Part shown: one piece after another, positions 32,750 to 43,850 of the stretch
Numbering within the stretch: the stretch's first letter is position 1
How the letters are laid out: the number at the start of each line of letters is the position of its first letter
Notes under the pieces: generated by a model
The model's input: only the letters and a program-made list of their open reading frames with translations
Databases searched by the model: none
Told to the model about the DNA's origin: nothing
Made by a program: the position numbers and the translations under genes
Assembly: GCA_018857735.1 (NCBI GenBank)
Contig: JABMCL010000813.1
Location: 1,083,501-1,147,500 of the forward strand
Reading direction: 5' to 3'
Length of the DNA: 64,000 nt
Origin: Alviniconcha marisindica
Lineage: Eukaryota; Mollusca; Gastropoda; Provannidae

Positions 32750-35700
32750 ATCACTGGCTTGAAAAGAGTGCAATGTTGGTGTAAAATGTAAAATGTTTGC
32801 CAACGATTTTGTCAGGTCGCCACGTGCTGTTTGTGGTGAACCACCCAATGGAGGAACCGGTGGCGGACAGGATTGAGAAGTTTGTCTTTGACCCAGTGAA
32901 ACAGGAGCTGGTGCACCAGGCCTACTACTCTGGGGACGCCATGAAAGTGTGAGTGACTGGACCTGGCCATGTCAGAAGTTCTTACTGCATCAGTGCCAGT
33001 AGATCTGAATAATAATAGTAATGAAATATTCATAAAGTGTGAACCTCTGACATAAAAATAGAGCTGTGGCCTCTGTGCAAAATTTAAAAGTAAACTACAT
33101 CCATGTTGAGAAACTTCAAGTGAACAGTGACAATAACAATGACTACAAACAATTCAAATCACATGAAACTAAACAGGCAAGACTCACACACACATACAAG
33201 TGTGCAAATGTTCATGCATGCTTGCACGCTCACACACACAGACACACACACAGAGCAGCACAGCACAGCACAGAGCAGCACAGCTCAACTCGACTCGACT
33301 TGACTTGACTCGACTCGACTCGACTCCACACACACACAGCACATGTCAACTGAAATAATTTAAGAACGAGTTGGCAGTAGTAGGTTTTAAAGTATATTAA
33401 ACAGATGGGTCTTAAGAGTGGTTTTAAATGCAGTGATTGATTGACTGTGCCTAATTTCAGGGGGCAGGGAATTCCAGACAGAAAGCTCAGAATAGGAAAA
33501 CGAGCAATGTCTAAATGTTTTTAGCCTTAACATGTGGAATGTGTCAAATTCAAACTACTTTCCACTGAAACACTTTGTCTTCTCTGTTAGTTCTTGTTGA
33601 AATGCTTCAAAGAAGGTATTGCTACATTAAGTCTGAATTTCATTGTTATTGTCCTGTGTTTTGCCTGCCTAGTTCTGTTCCTCACCATATATGTATATTT
33701 GTGTACTGTGCTGCACAATTCAGTAAAAAGTGTATGCTTGTAGTATTTATCTTCTCCTTGCTACCCATGTGAGTTAAGTGTGTGCATGTATATATATGCA
33801 TATGTTTGTGCCATGGTGCCCATTTCAGAGTGAACGATGTGCAGCCAACTGGGAAGAACAGCTTCTATTTCACAAATTATCAGTATTTCGTAAAACCTAT
33901 CCTAGTCCAACTGGAGACTCTGCTAACGCTTCGTCTGACTGATGTCGTCTATTTTGATGGCAAAGACTACACTTCTGTGGCAGACAACATCAAGTCGCCC
34001 AATGGGATCGCCATGTCCAGAGATGGCCAGTAAGTCGCGCAGGGGGTTGGTTGTGCTGATGGGGTGGGGGTGAGTGTGACAAGGCCACATAGCAGTGCTG
34101 ACAGTAGCAAGCATGCATGCTGGGTTGTGTCACTGTAGCCACTTCCAGGGCCACTGACTGCTCTCTGTGATGACTCCAGTGACAGAACACATTCTTCCCT
34201 AGTGATCTGATGATCCAGCCACCCACTCATGGGTTTGGCCAGATTTCATCTTTGTTGTTTGGACTGTGGCAAAAATGCTGGGCCCATTTTGTAACATTTG
34301 TGGTGAATTTCTGTGCTTGTTCTTTCGTTAACGTCTAAATGACAACAATATGCGCAATAAGTTAAGCTGCATGGTTCAGACTTATGGAGCTCTTGTGGCA
34401 GTTTGGCACAAGGAGTAACCAGATGCTTTGCTTGCCTGTTTTTTTACTGTACACTGAAAACCTTGTGTGGCCTGGTCCAGTCAGACCCCATGGCATATTT
34501 AGTCAGGAGGTTAAAACGTCTGACAGAATGAAAACAGAACAAAGAGGAATGCTTACAGCAGCAGCATTTTCCTGCACACCACAACAAATCAACAGACATG
34601 GAGAAAAAGCAACTGTAGAAACAGAACTCAAGGCAGACAACTGGCTGGTGGCCACTTCATGTCTGAAAATTTGTCTCCCCTGATTTGCTGTCCTGTCTGA
34701 CAGCTTCAAGTTCAATTTCTTTATTGCTGCGAGAGCTTTCAATTGACTAGTGATCAAACACTCAGTTGTTCTGCTGTGGTGTGCCGTGCTTGCAGAAGCT
34801 GAACATTTTCTGCCTGTCAGCTTGGCTAGCAGGGCTCCCCTTCATGCACAAATGTGTGTCCCTTACACACATGAGCTGAAAAGGATTGAAAAGTGAATAT
34901 GAAAATCCCCAGCCCAGAGGAGTATTATTAAGCTGAGATTTTTGCCCCCTAAAGTTTTTGGAAAAGCATTTGGCAGTTTCATGTGCAGCCTCCTGTTCTT
35001 TGGAGTTTTAACCAACTTGTGATGATGATGACATTCCATTGCAGACAAACTGCTTGGATGTCTTCTCTCATGACCAAACATTTGACAAATTCAGAGAAAT
35101 CTTTATCACAGAAGGCAGTGTTATGACCCACCCGACGGGCTAGAGGTTTGTGGTCTTGACTGACCCAGTAGCTTTTTCACCTGTCTTAGGTGAGTGTATT
35201 TCTGCAACTGATACACACAGAGTGATGACTGCATGCTTTGCTAATGGTTCTGTTCTCATTATGGAAGATGTTTAAACCAGCTCATGTGATTACTGCCAGT
35301 AGACTAGAATGTTGCAGGGGACAGCATCCAGCACAGAGTTCCAGCCGACTGGGGTTACAACTGCCAGCATCGGTTGCAGCTAAAGATAGGGTTACACACC
35401 AGGTGCGGCAGCAACTTATCGCCAGCAGGCTTGTGCTGTTGCAGCATCAGTGATGTGGTGGCCTTGAGCAGTACCGAGTTCTACCTCACCAACATGTTCA
35501 CCCAGCACAGTCGCGGCATGATGCTGCTGGAGTTGCTGGCGCAGATGCCGTGGTCGAATGTGGTGTTCTGTGAGCACAGTCTTTGTCATGAGGTGGCCGG
35601 TGGGTTGCTGGGTGCCTGTGGCTTGGCGTCCTTCGTCACTGGGGATCGGCAGTGAGTTGTCTGTTGTGCTGCATGGCCCACTGGTGCACATTGTGGACTC

Positions 35701-38700
35701 TGGTTGTTCTTGTTGTGGCTGATGATGGAGTGGTTTTTTCTTCTCTTTTTTTTCCTTCTTCTTTTTCATTTGGTATTGCGACTGTTGAAACGGTGTTGTG
35801 ACCAAACTTTGTCATTTTTAGTTCATGTACTGCACCGTTTCTGAGTTTGCTGAATTTTGATTCTGCTGCACATTTTGTGCTTTGGTGTCTTGGGTTTGTT
35901 TTTGTTTTGCTGTGATTCTCAGCTGTCTTTAAAGGGGACCTGAACCGAAACATCACAGCCCCTATTGTTAGGAATGGAATAAAAAATATTCTTGCAGCAG
36001 TTGTGTGTGTTTACTCAGTTTCTCACCCTGTTTGTCAACAGTCGATGTTTGAAAGTTGTGAGAACATGACCTTGGCTGCTGCCATTTTGTGCCCAGCAGT
36101 TTGTGTCAGTGACGTCATGAACAAGGCGAGAATGTGGGGCAAAAGCATCATATTTGTTTTGCGTCAACCTTGTCCGCTCTTTATTGGTAAAGAGCAAACC
36201 AACATATGGCTTCACTCTGAGGAGCTCAGATGCAAAGCAGAGCAGTACTTTATCTGCATAAATATTGATAGAATGACCAGATGAAAGAACTGTCATGTTT
36301 GTAAGTTGTCTGTTTTCTGACCCCACCAAAGAAAAGTGATGATTGTAAGTTGTCTGTTTTCTGTCCCCTAATGATTGTAAGTTGTCTGTTTTCTGTCCCC
36401 TAATGATTGTAAGTTGTCTGTTTTCTGTCCTCTGATTGTAAGTTGTCTGTTTTCTGTCCCCTGATTGTAAGTTGTCTGTTTTCTGTCCCCTGATGATTGT
36501 AAGTTCTCTGTTTTCTGTCCCCACCAAAGAAAAGTCATGTTTTAAGTTCTCTGTCCCCACCGAAAAAATGTTATGTGTTGGCATGTTCTCTGTTTGTATG
36601 TTCTCTGTTTGCTTTCCCCACCAAAGAAAAGTCACATGTTTGTAAGTTCTCTGTTTCCTGCCTGCATGTTTCTACCAAAGTTGATTTGTGTTGAGGTTTT
36701 TCATCAGGTGCCCTTACATCCACCAGCTAAATCGGGTTGAGTGTTTGGGACCAAATAGTCTTGAAATGTTTAACTCAAAATGATGGCTTGTTTCACTTAT
36801 TGGTGATATTGGTGGTGGTTTTATTCCAGTACATAAATTATACATCTTTTAGGAGAGGATATACCTTTTTCAATTATGACTGATAGCCAGTTTTGTCTTG
36901 GTGTGAATACACATGCTCTGATCTGCATCTGGAGTTTTCTCTGCTACCTGTTACATTTGTTCTCTGCTACCTGTTTCTCTGCTACCTGTTACATTTGTTC
37001 TCTGCTACCTGTTTCTCTGCTACCTGTTACATTTGTTCTCTGCTACCTGTTCCTCTGCTACCTTACATTTGTTCTCTGCTACCTGTTTCTCTGCTACCTG
37101 TTACATTTGTTCTCTGCTACCTGTTACATTTGTTCTCTGCTACCTGTTTCTCTGCTACCTGTTACATTTGTCTCCAGGTACATCTATGTTGCGCCCTGCC
37201 TGGGCCGAGAGATCCGAGTGTTCAGGAGGAACAAAGACAACACACTCACCTTACAGCAGGTAACACTCTTTGATCACTGTTACTTTTGGGGTGTGGATGA
37301 AGATCACGTGGTCAAGTGTTGGGTCTGGCTTCCTTCTGACACTAGTTCCATTCCCCAGTGTGGCAACAGAGGTTTCTCTGAGTCAGCTTTCAGTGCAGAC
37401 TCTCTTCCAGTGTTCACACAGCCCCCCTGTGCATCACAAGCATTAGCATCTGTGTGCATGTTAAAAATCCCAAGTGTTTGGCAGCCATACCAGCATACTC
37501 TAAGTCAACCCTTGAAGATGGCATGTGGCCACCCATCTGGCGAGAGAGTTGAAACAGTCACATATGCAATTAGCCTCCAAGGATCAAGTGTTCAGGAGGA
37601 ACAAAGACAACACACTCACCTTACAGCAGGTAATGATCTCTTTGATCACTATTACATCTGGGGTGGAGATGAAGCTCAGGTGGTTGAGTGTTGGGTCTGG
37701 CTTGCTGCTGATGCAAGTTTGATTCCCAGGTGTGGCAGCGGATGTTTCTCTCAGAGTCCACTTTCAGTGCCGACTCTCTCACTGTGTTCGTACAACTCCC
37801 ATGTGCGATCACATACCGTAGCATCTGTGCTCGTGTTAAAAATCCCAAGCATTTGGCAGCCATACCCTTGTTTGGACGCACAAAATAGAGCACACACTAA
37901 GTCAACTCTTGAAGATGGCATGTGGCAGCCAGTGGCATATACAATTTGCCTCTGAGGTCTGAGTGTTTGGGAGGAACAAAGACAACACACTCACCTTACA
38001 GCAGGTAACAATCTCTTTGGTCACTATTACATCTGGGGTGGGGATGAAGATAATGTGGTCATGCATTGGGTCTGACTTGCTGCTGGTACACATTCAGTTC
38101 ACTTCAGTGGGATTTCTCTTTTTTTCTCTTTTTTTTGTCAGTCAGCTTTCAGCACAGGCTCTCTTATGGTGTTCGTACAGTCCCCATGTGCCTGACAAGC
38201 ATTAGCATCTGTGTGCGTTTTCCAGACAACATCCTGTTGACTAAGCATAATGCACATAATGACTGAACCGTTATGTGATTGTATACTGTTGTGTTTTTCA
38301 GGTCTACCCAGTCTACACAGTGCCAGACAACATCCTGGTGGACCACGATACAGGAGATCTGTATGTGGGCTGTCATCCCATCGGCTACAAGGCTTTGCAA
38401 CACCTGGAGGCACCTGATGACCATATTTCTCCTTCTCAGGTGCTACTTCTTACGTATTGTCATTTGTGGACTGTAAAGCGTTATTTGTTTCCTCAGACTT
38501 CACCCCTGCGTGTTGTAGTCAGTAGCACCTTATCTGTGTAAAGTTTTTGTTTCTTTTTTTGGTCCCCCAAAAGAAAGCAAAGGAACAACAACAAACAAAA
38601 CTCTGAAAGCTCCCAGTCCTCTGTGTGCAGAACAGTGAGCGCATGTATTTACTTGCACGTCAGTGTGTGCGTGCATATGTGTGATACCTGTCTAGATCAG

Positions 38701-39079
38701 GGTCTACATTGAATGAATAGGACTGGTATTTGCTTTGTTTAAAAAAAATGGTAACTGTTTATGCATGGCTTGTATTTGTGTGTACTGTTTGTTGATGCAC
38801 AGTATAAATGTAATGCCATCAAGACAAATTTATGTGCATATTCGTCATTGTCACTCAAATAAATATCCTTGTATCCTGACGTTTTTGTTCTCTTGGTGTT
38901 GCTGTCAGGTGTTGCATTTGCGTGTGAAGGACGGAAACATCACATCAGCCCAGGAGTTGTTCTATGACCAAGGTGAACTCCTGTCTGGATCCTCCACAGC
39001 CATGGTCTACAATCGGAAACTCTTGATTGGATCCGTAATGCACAACCTTGTCACTTGCGATGTCAACGTTCCACTTTAG
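26962..39079 (+). CDS. PON: Paraoxonase/arylesterase-like gene PON-A, complete, nine coding exons
   Basis: Coding exons: 26962-27041, 27998-28068, 29050-29105, 30790-30985, 32816-32948, 33829-34029, 37178-37259, 38302-38439 and 38909-39079 (1128 nt, 375 aa). All introns are GT-AG and phases join cleanly. A 5' UTR acceptor (TTTTTCCAG) precedes the ATG exon at 26947. The N-terminus is a hydrophobic signal-anchor (KIVVVSLLAVAV). By comparison with PON1, calcium and catalytic residues are present: E55/D56 (PGSEDF), H124 (HPHGI), H144 (VVNHP), N181/D182 (VNDV), N237 (SPNGI) and D282/N283 (VPDNILVD). C44 and C369 match the PON1 disulfide, and C297 the free cysteine in GCHP. The family forms six-bladed beta-propeller, calcium-dependent lactonases, usually membrane- or lipoprotein-associated. 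The substrate here is unknown. Human PON1 has 355 residues. A second exon 6 candidate lies at 35445-35651. Confidence 0.95.
28115..28387. mobile_element. MITE in PON-A intron 2
   Basis: Terminal inverted repeats ACAAGGGAGTTA (28115) and TAACTCCCTTGT (28376-28387) bound a 273-bp element. Inside is the block GTAAATACAAGGTACATAAA shared with 8905-9180. Both copies carry the word TTACCATAGGCAACTCAGGT or a close variant in inverse order. There is no ORF. Confidence 0.6.
28449..28508 (+). repeat. R4 dispersed repeat in PON-A intron 2
   Basis: GTTGGTGTTTTATGCCCAAT followed by CAACCAGTGCGGTTATAT matches 9176-9235 and 60828-60886. Confidence 0.65.
29228..29308. repeat. (TA)n microsatellite in PON-A intron 3
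   Basis: Two TA runs are separated by GGAAGTGGAA and TT, so the tract is interrupted and partly palindromic. Confidence 0.9.
29678..29900 (+). repeat. 82-bp tandem repeat in PON-A intron 3
   Basis: Units starting GGGGAGTGGTGG at 29678, 29760 and 29841 share GCAAAGTTACAACACTACAA. A detached, diverged copy sits at 30185-30262 beyond an S2 SINE tail (30113-30177), suggesting the SINE fragment inserted into the array. Confidence 0.8.
30113..30177 (+). repeat. S2 SINE tail fragment
   Basis: CTGTCCCTAATAAG...TTCTGTGGATGTAAAGCA and ATGTTTACTTACT match the 3' end of family S2. The head is missing. Confidence 0.7.
30985..32546 (+). repeat. 48-bp minisatellite starting at the PON-A exon 4 donor
   Basis: About 32 units begin at the last base of exon 4. 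The exon end AAAGAAG|GTGTGGACTC recurs in each unit as AAGCAAG|GTGTGGACTC, so every unit carries a copy of the splice donor used by the gene. The left 21 units or so are nearly identical with period 48. The right third is diverged with small indels (CACTCTGGTGG variants). Homogeneity next to the exon suggests recent expansion at that end. Confidence 0.95.
32718..32749 (+). repeat. Poly-C tract before PON-A exon 5
   Basis: A run of 32 C lies about 65 bp before the exon 5 acceptor. It may be part of an extended pyrimidine tract, and its length is probably unstable. Confidence 0.9.
35445..35651 (+). CDS. Candidate alternative exon 6b of PON-A
   Basis: A TGTTGCAG acceptor and CGGCA|GTGAGT donor flank 207 open bases in the same phase as exon 6 (201 bases). 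The translation aligns with exon 6: ISDVVALSSTEFYLTN against VNDVQPTGKNSFYFTN, with LLELLAQMPWSNVVF in the helix-strand position. It ends GDRQ against RDGQ. The calcium ligand Asn of VND is Ser, and the Asn of PNGIA is Cys (ACGLA). It could be a mutually exclusive exon, an added cassette (frame kept) or a decaying duplicate. The open frame and intact splice sites argue that it is or was recently functional. PON-B shows no equivalent. Confidence 0.75.
36290..36660 (+). repeat. Minisatellite in PON-A intron 6 with donor-like units
   Basis: About ten irregular units of 24-33 bp share GTAAGTTGTCTGTTTTCTGT and a CCCC end. Each begins with a consensus-like 5' splice site (TTGTAAGT), but no exon lies directly upstream. 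The last units degenerate to GTAAGTTCTCTG and ACCAAAGAAAAGTCA. Confidence 0.8.
36930..37177 (+). repeat. Minisatellite ending at the PON-A exon 7 acceptor
   Basis: Units of about 17 and 23 bp built from TTCTCTGCTACCTGTT and ACATTTG run up to the acceptor ACATTTGTCTCCAG at 37177. They enlarge the pyrimidine-rich region before the exon. Confidence 0.85.
37218..38030 (+). repeat. Triplication of PON-A exon 7 3' end with its donor
   Basis: The last about 40 bases of exon 7 (TTCAGGAGGAACAAAGACAA onward to TTACAGCAG|GTAA) recur almost unchanged, ending at 37629 and 38004, 370 and 375 bp after the original end at 37259. The intervening sequence is a degraded SINE body (AGTGTTGGGTCTGGCTT, AAAAATCCCAAG) also recognisable at 41290-41690. 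Each copy keeps a GTAAT/GTAAC donor. Confidence 0.92.
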
Positions 39080-40140
39080 AGGAGGGCGTATGTGACCATG
39101 GCTTGCATTTTGAGACCCCGAAGGGAGGCTGGGGATGTCTGATGTCGCCCTCCTCTCTGGAATCTCAGGGCTGTCATTTGATTCCCCTTTCCTATCTCCT
39201 CTCTTGTTTTTTCTGCCTAGTCCTCTTGCTCTTTATGTCTTGTCACTTTTCTGCTAATGGTTCATTCTCCTGACTTTTTTCCAGAAAACTCAGATATTTT
39301 TTGTTATGGGTTCTGCTTTTTTGTATGGCTCTTGTTGAGCGGCTAGGAGATGATAGTTGGTAGGTGGTATGTGCAGCTTGCTGCCATATGGAATGGGTAT
39401 TTGCCGTTATGCATTTATATAACATTTTTTAATTTTATATTGTATCTGTCCATATATTTTTTACTTTAACCTGGTGTTGATAAATTAGATGGAATGGTCG
39501 ATGATACCAGCATGTCCTAGCCTTATGTGCTCTTTTAGCATGGGTAATATTGAAGGGACTAACTCTTAGAAAATTTGTGTATGTATGTTTGTGTATGTAT
39601 GTTTTATGTTTGTGAAGTGATTGGTTTTGTAGATTGACTTGACAGAGGGTTGATATATATAAGTGAGAAGAGTTTAGAAATGTGTGTTTGCTTATGACCT
39701 GAGTTTGACTGTCCTGAGGTGACCCTGTGTGGTTGACAGGACATTAAAATCCAGTTACTACTACTTTCATTTTGAGACAGAAGTCACTTTTGAACTTTTT
39801 ACAGGAGCATCAGAAATAGTCTGAAGATCAGTCAGTCTGCCAGTGAGTTTGTACCATTTCGTTATGGTATTAGTTACCATTAAGTACGATCAACACTGAC
39901 TGCTAAAGCTGAAATCTATCAAATTTGAGATGGTACTAGTGCTTCTTTTGTTTTTGGTGACAGCTCTCTGTATTATTTTAAGTAGGTATGTTTCTCTGTA
40001 AAAGGCTATATTCTCACACATTTTTATTGTATTTAACAATTGGTGTTCAATGCATACATTGAACTGTGCTTGCATTTTGGAACTTTGAAGGCAGTTCCCC
40101 AACAGCTGACAAATCAACCTTCAATAAACATATTAAAAAA
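39080..40140 (+). other. PON-A 3' UTR and downstream sequence
   Basis: No coding sequence. Candidate poly(A) signals are ATTAAA near 39745 and AATAAA at 40123-40128 (CTTCAATAAACA). I cannot tell which is used. The sequence is otherwise AT-rich and unremarkable. Confidence 0.5.
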
Positions 40141-40542
40141 TACTGTAAGCTAAAATGAAGTAGGTAGGCTAGCCTAAGTGAAACTGCACAAAAGGAAACA
40201 AAAGTAGTCTAAATGTACTAGATGCAAAGTAATTGCAGGTTTTGTTATGGTTTGTAATGTTGATTTATGGAGTGTGCAAAAAACTTCCACATGCTCACAG
40301 TGCTTTAAAAGGAGGAGAGGATGTATGCACAAACGAAAAAGCACCATGAACAACATTTTTTTTTTTAAACTGAAAGAAGGTTGGGTGAGAAAGAATTTGC
40401 CATATGTGACTAAAACAAGTGGCATATTGCGAGAGCATCACTGGACCATGTGCAGTTGATGGAATATTGAAATCCAGGAAGTAATAACTTTCTCCCTTTA
40501 GTACTTGATGTAATGTGTACTTTGAACTCAAAATTGAGAATT

Positions 40543-40597
40543 GCCCTGATATAACCACACTGGTTGTCTGGGCGTAAAACACCAACCTACTTACTCA
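40543..40597 (-). repeat. R4 dispersed repeat, inverted
   Basis: GCCCTGATATAACCACACTG, then GGGCGTAAAACACCAACCTA, is the reverse complement of the family at 9176-9235. Confidence 0.65.
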
Positions 40598-40727
40598 GAA
40601 TCGGAGGCTGGGTCACACAGTGGAAATGCTCCGTGATAGCTGTGACAGGTGACTCAGGTGGATCTCCAACACGCACAATTCCATGGATGAGAGATGAGTG
40701 TCAGTGACATTGTACATAGCATGGGCA

Positions 40728-41268
40728 AATTGTTACGACAGTTTATGTTCGATGTGCATGGGCAAAATTGTTATGACAGCTTATGTTCTGTGTGCATGGG
40801 CAAATTGTTATGACAGCTTATGTTTTGTGTGCTTGGGCAAATTGTTATGACAGCTTATGTTCTGTGTGCATGGGCAAAATTGTTATGACAGTTTATGTTC
40901 TGTGTGCATGGGCAAATTGTTGTGACAGGTTATGTTCTGTGTGCATGGGCAAAATTGTTATGACAGCTTATGTTCTGTGTGCATGGGCAAAATTGTTATG
41001 ACAGGTTATGTTCTGTGTGCATGGGCAAATTGTTATGACAGCTTATGTTTTGTGTGCTTGGGCAAATTGTTATGACAGCTTATGTTCTGTGTGCATGGGC
41101 AAAATTGTTATGACAGTTTATGTTCTGTGTGCATGGGCAAATTGTTATGACAGGTTATGTTCTGTGTGCATGGGCAAAATTGTTATGACAGCTTATGTTC
41201 TGTGTGCATGGGCAAATTGTTATGACAGGTTATGTTCTGTGTGCATGGGCCAATTGGTATGACAGTTT
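40728..41268 (+). repeat. 37/38-bp minisatellite
   Basis: About 14 units share TATGTTCTGTGTGCATGGGC and AATTGTTATGACAG. The period alternates between 37 and 38 because of AAATT/AAAATT. A higher-order pattern is visible: the block from 40840 recurs near 41065. ORFs through it are repeat artefacts. Confidence 0.93.
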
Positions 41269-41289
41269 ATGTCCTGTGTTGATCATCAC

Positions 41290-41690
41290 TGGGGTGATAG
41301 AGCTCAGCTGGTGGAGGGCTGGACTAAAGAGCCAGGTGCAATACTAACGTGGGGTTTGATTTCTCAGTGTGTCAAAGAATTTGTATCCTGGAGTCCGCTT
41401 TCAGCGCAGACTCTTACAGTGTTTGCACAGCTGCCTTGTGCAGTTGCACGTGTCAACATCCGCGTGCATGCACTCTCCAAACCTGGACATCTGCCACCCT
41501 TCCTGTGGGGAAGGAGGTCATGAACTGATGCTGGGAGTTTGGTGCGTGCGTTAAAACCCCCAGCACTCTCAGCCATACCATTGTTTGAACGCACAAAAAC
41601 ACTGCACACACTGGTAGGAGTGGGTGGCGCTGCTCTGGTGGCTGCTGTAGCCTTACCCAGGTAGGGCAAACCTAATTTCCAGCAAGGGAT
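41290..41690 (+). mobile_element. tRNA-derived SINE (third family)
   Basis: The head GATAGAGCTCAGCTGGTGGA resembles a tRNA A box and GGTTTGATTTC a decayed B box. The body has GCGCAGACTCTTACAGTGTT, TTAAAACCCCCAGCACTCTC and CCATTGTTTGAACGCACAAA. The end is GGTGGCTGCTGTAGCC, recognisable again at 57660-57710. Diverged body copies fill the 37.3-37.9 kb triplication. Confidence 0.7.
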
Positions 41691-42225
41691 AAATGAAGTA
41701 GATTATTAAAAGCAATTTTTATCGCTTGACATTTGCAGCAATTGGTCACACATACCCGCATTCCCACATAACACATTCCCACTGATAAGAGATCAGCGTC
41801 AGTGCACATGGCCTACGCATATTGTGACATTTTGTGTTCCATGTTCATCATCAGCCAACATCACTTGTCCGCTGGTATGCAGCAATGGTCGTAGATTCTC
41901 TGCCACATTGCCTTTTCTCGTCACCTGCCTGCTGTATTATTAACTGTGCTTCATTTATTACTTCGATTACTGTACATCAGACATCGTTTTGTTTTTTAAA
42001 TGGCGCTTTGTCTTCAAACAAAACCAGAGATGTTTGTGGGGCTTTCTTTTTCTTTCCATTTTACATGACAGGATTTGGATTGTACAGTTTTATGGGATTT
42101 TTGTTGATTTTCTTCCCCACACTGAACAAGGGCGAGTCTTTAAGTTTTTAGATACTCTTTGTTGGAGAGACTTACACACTATTGGCCTGTTGCTGCGATG
42201 TTGCTACACAGTTTTGAAAGGTGGC

Positions 42226-42595
42226 ACCTGCACAGGAAACATGACCCTCGTGTCTGCACAGGAAACGCAGCCCTTCTGTCTGCGCAGGAAACATGACCCA
42301 TGTATCTGCACAGGAAACATGACCCTTCTGTCTGCACGTGAAACATGACCTTTCTATCTGCACAAGGAACGTGTTCCTTCTGTTTACACAGGAAACATGA
42401 CCCGTCTGTCTGCACAGGAAACATGACCCAACTATCTGCGCAGGAAACATGGCCCTTCTATCTGCACAAGAAACATGACCCTTCTATGTGTACAAGAAAC
42501 ATGACCCTTCTATGTACACAAGAAACATGACCCTTCTATGTACACAAGGAACATGACCCTTCTGTCTGCACAAGAAACATGACCCTTCAAAGTGA
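42226..42595 (+). repeat. 26-bp minisatellite
   Basis: About 14 units share GGAAACATGACCC and TTCTGTCTGCACA with frequent point differences. GGAAAC occurs at 42235, 42261 and 42287. No coding role is apparent. Confidence 0.92.
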
Positions 42596-42614
42596 TTTTG
42601 TTTTTGTTTAAGGC

Positions 42615-43850
42615 CCATGTAAGAGTTGTAACGTCATCGTTAATTAAGCACTCTGTGTGCATGTCTTAACAGCTCCATGACTGTTAATGGAAAGGTTGTA
42701 GGATTGTGACAACTTCATTAATCAAGACGGTAGGATTGTGAAATCTCAGTTAACCTGAATGCCTGTCTTCAAAGCTCCATGACTGTAATTTGAGAGATCG
42801 TTGGGCTGTGACATCATAGTTAACCTGAATGCCTGTCTCCAATTGCTCCATGACTGTTGAGATATTGTTGGTTGTGACATCATAGTTACCCTGAATGCAT
42901 GTTTTGAGAACTCCATGACTGTTAATGGAAAGATTGGAGTGTTGTGACATCATAGTTACCCTGAATGCATGTCTTGAGAGCTCTATGACTGTTAATGGAA
43001 AGATTGGAGTGTTGTGACATCATAGTTACCCTGAATGCATGTCTTGAGAGCTCTATGACTGTTAATGGAAAGATTGGAGTGTTGTGACATCATAGTTACC
43101 CTGAATGCATGTCTTGAGAGCTCTATGACTGTTAATGGAAAGATTGGAGTGTTGTGACATCATAGTTACCCTGAATGCATGTCTTGAGAGCTCCATGACT
43201 GTTAATGGAAAGATTGGAGTGTTGTGACATCATAGTTACCCTGAATGCATGTCTTGAGAGCTCCATGACTGTTAATGGAAAGATTGGAGTGTTGTGACAT
43301 CATAGTTACCCTGAATGCATGTCTTGAGAGCTCTATGACTGTTAATGGAAAGATTGGAGTGTTGTGACATCATAGTTACCCTGAATGCATGTCTTGAGAG
43401 CTCTATGACTGTTAATGGAAAGATTGGAGTGTTGTGACATCATAGTTACCCTGAATGCATGTCTTGAGAGCTCTGACTGTTAATGGAAAGATTGGAGTGT
43501 TGTGACATCATAGTTACCCTGAATGCATGTCTTGAGAACTCCATGACTGTTAATGGAAAGATTGGAGTGTTGTGACATCATAGTTACCCTGAATGCATGT
43601 CTTGAGAGCTCTATGACTGTTAATGGAAAGATTGGAGTGTTGTGACATCATAGTTAACCTAACCGCTCGTCTTGAAAGTGCTGTGACTGGAAGTTGTAAG
43701 GGTAGAGTTATAGCACCATTGTCACATTGAAATCACATCTTGTTAACCTAAACACTCATGTTGAAAGCGCCGTGACTGGTAGTTGTAAGGGTAGAGTTAT
43801 AGCACCATTGTCACACTGAAATCACATCTTGAAAGCTCTATGACATTTCT
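42615..43850 (+). repeat. 70-bp minisatellite
   Basis: The core GTTGTGACATCATAGTTACC occurs at 42941, 43011 and so on with a 70-bp period. About 11 near-identical units (42880-43650) are flanked on both sides by diverged units (42640-42880 and 43650-43850). Old edges and a young centre suggest expansion from the middle. Confidence 0.93.

Noticed and set aside
41834..42151. 105-codon plus-strand ORF after the SINE
   Set aside because: Low-complexity hydrophobic translation of T-rich sequence, no splice context and no recognisable protein.
40728..43850. CRISPR-like arrays
   Set aside because: The periodic units are contiguous minisatellites without unique spacers, in an animal genome, and there are no cas genes.
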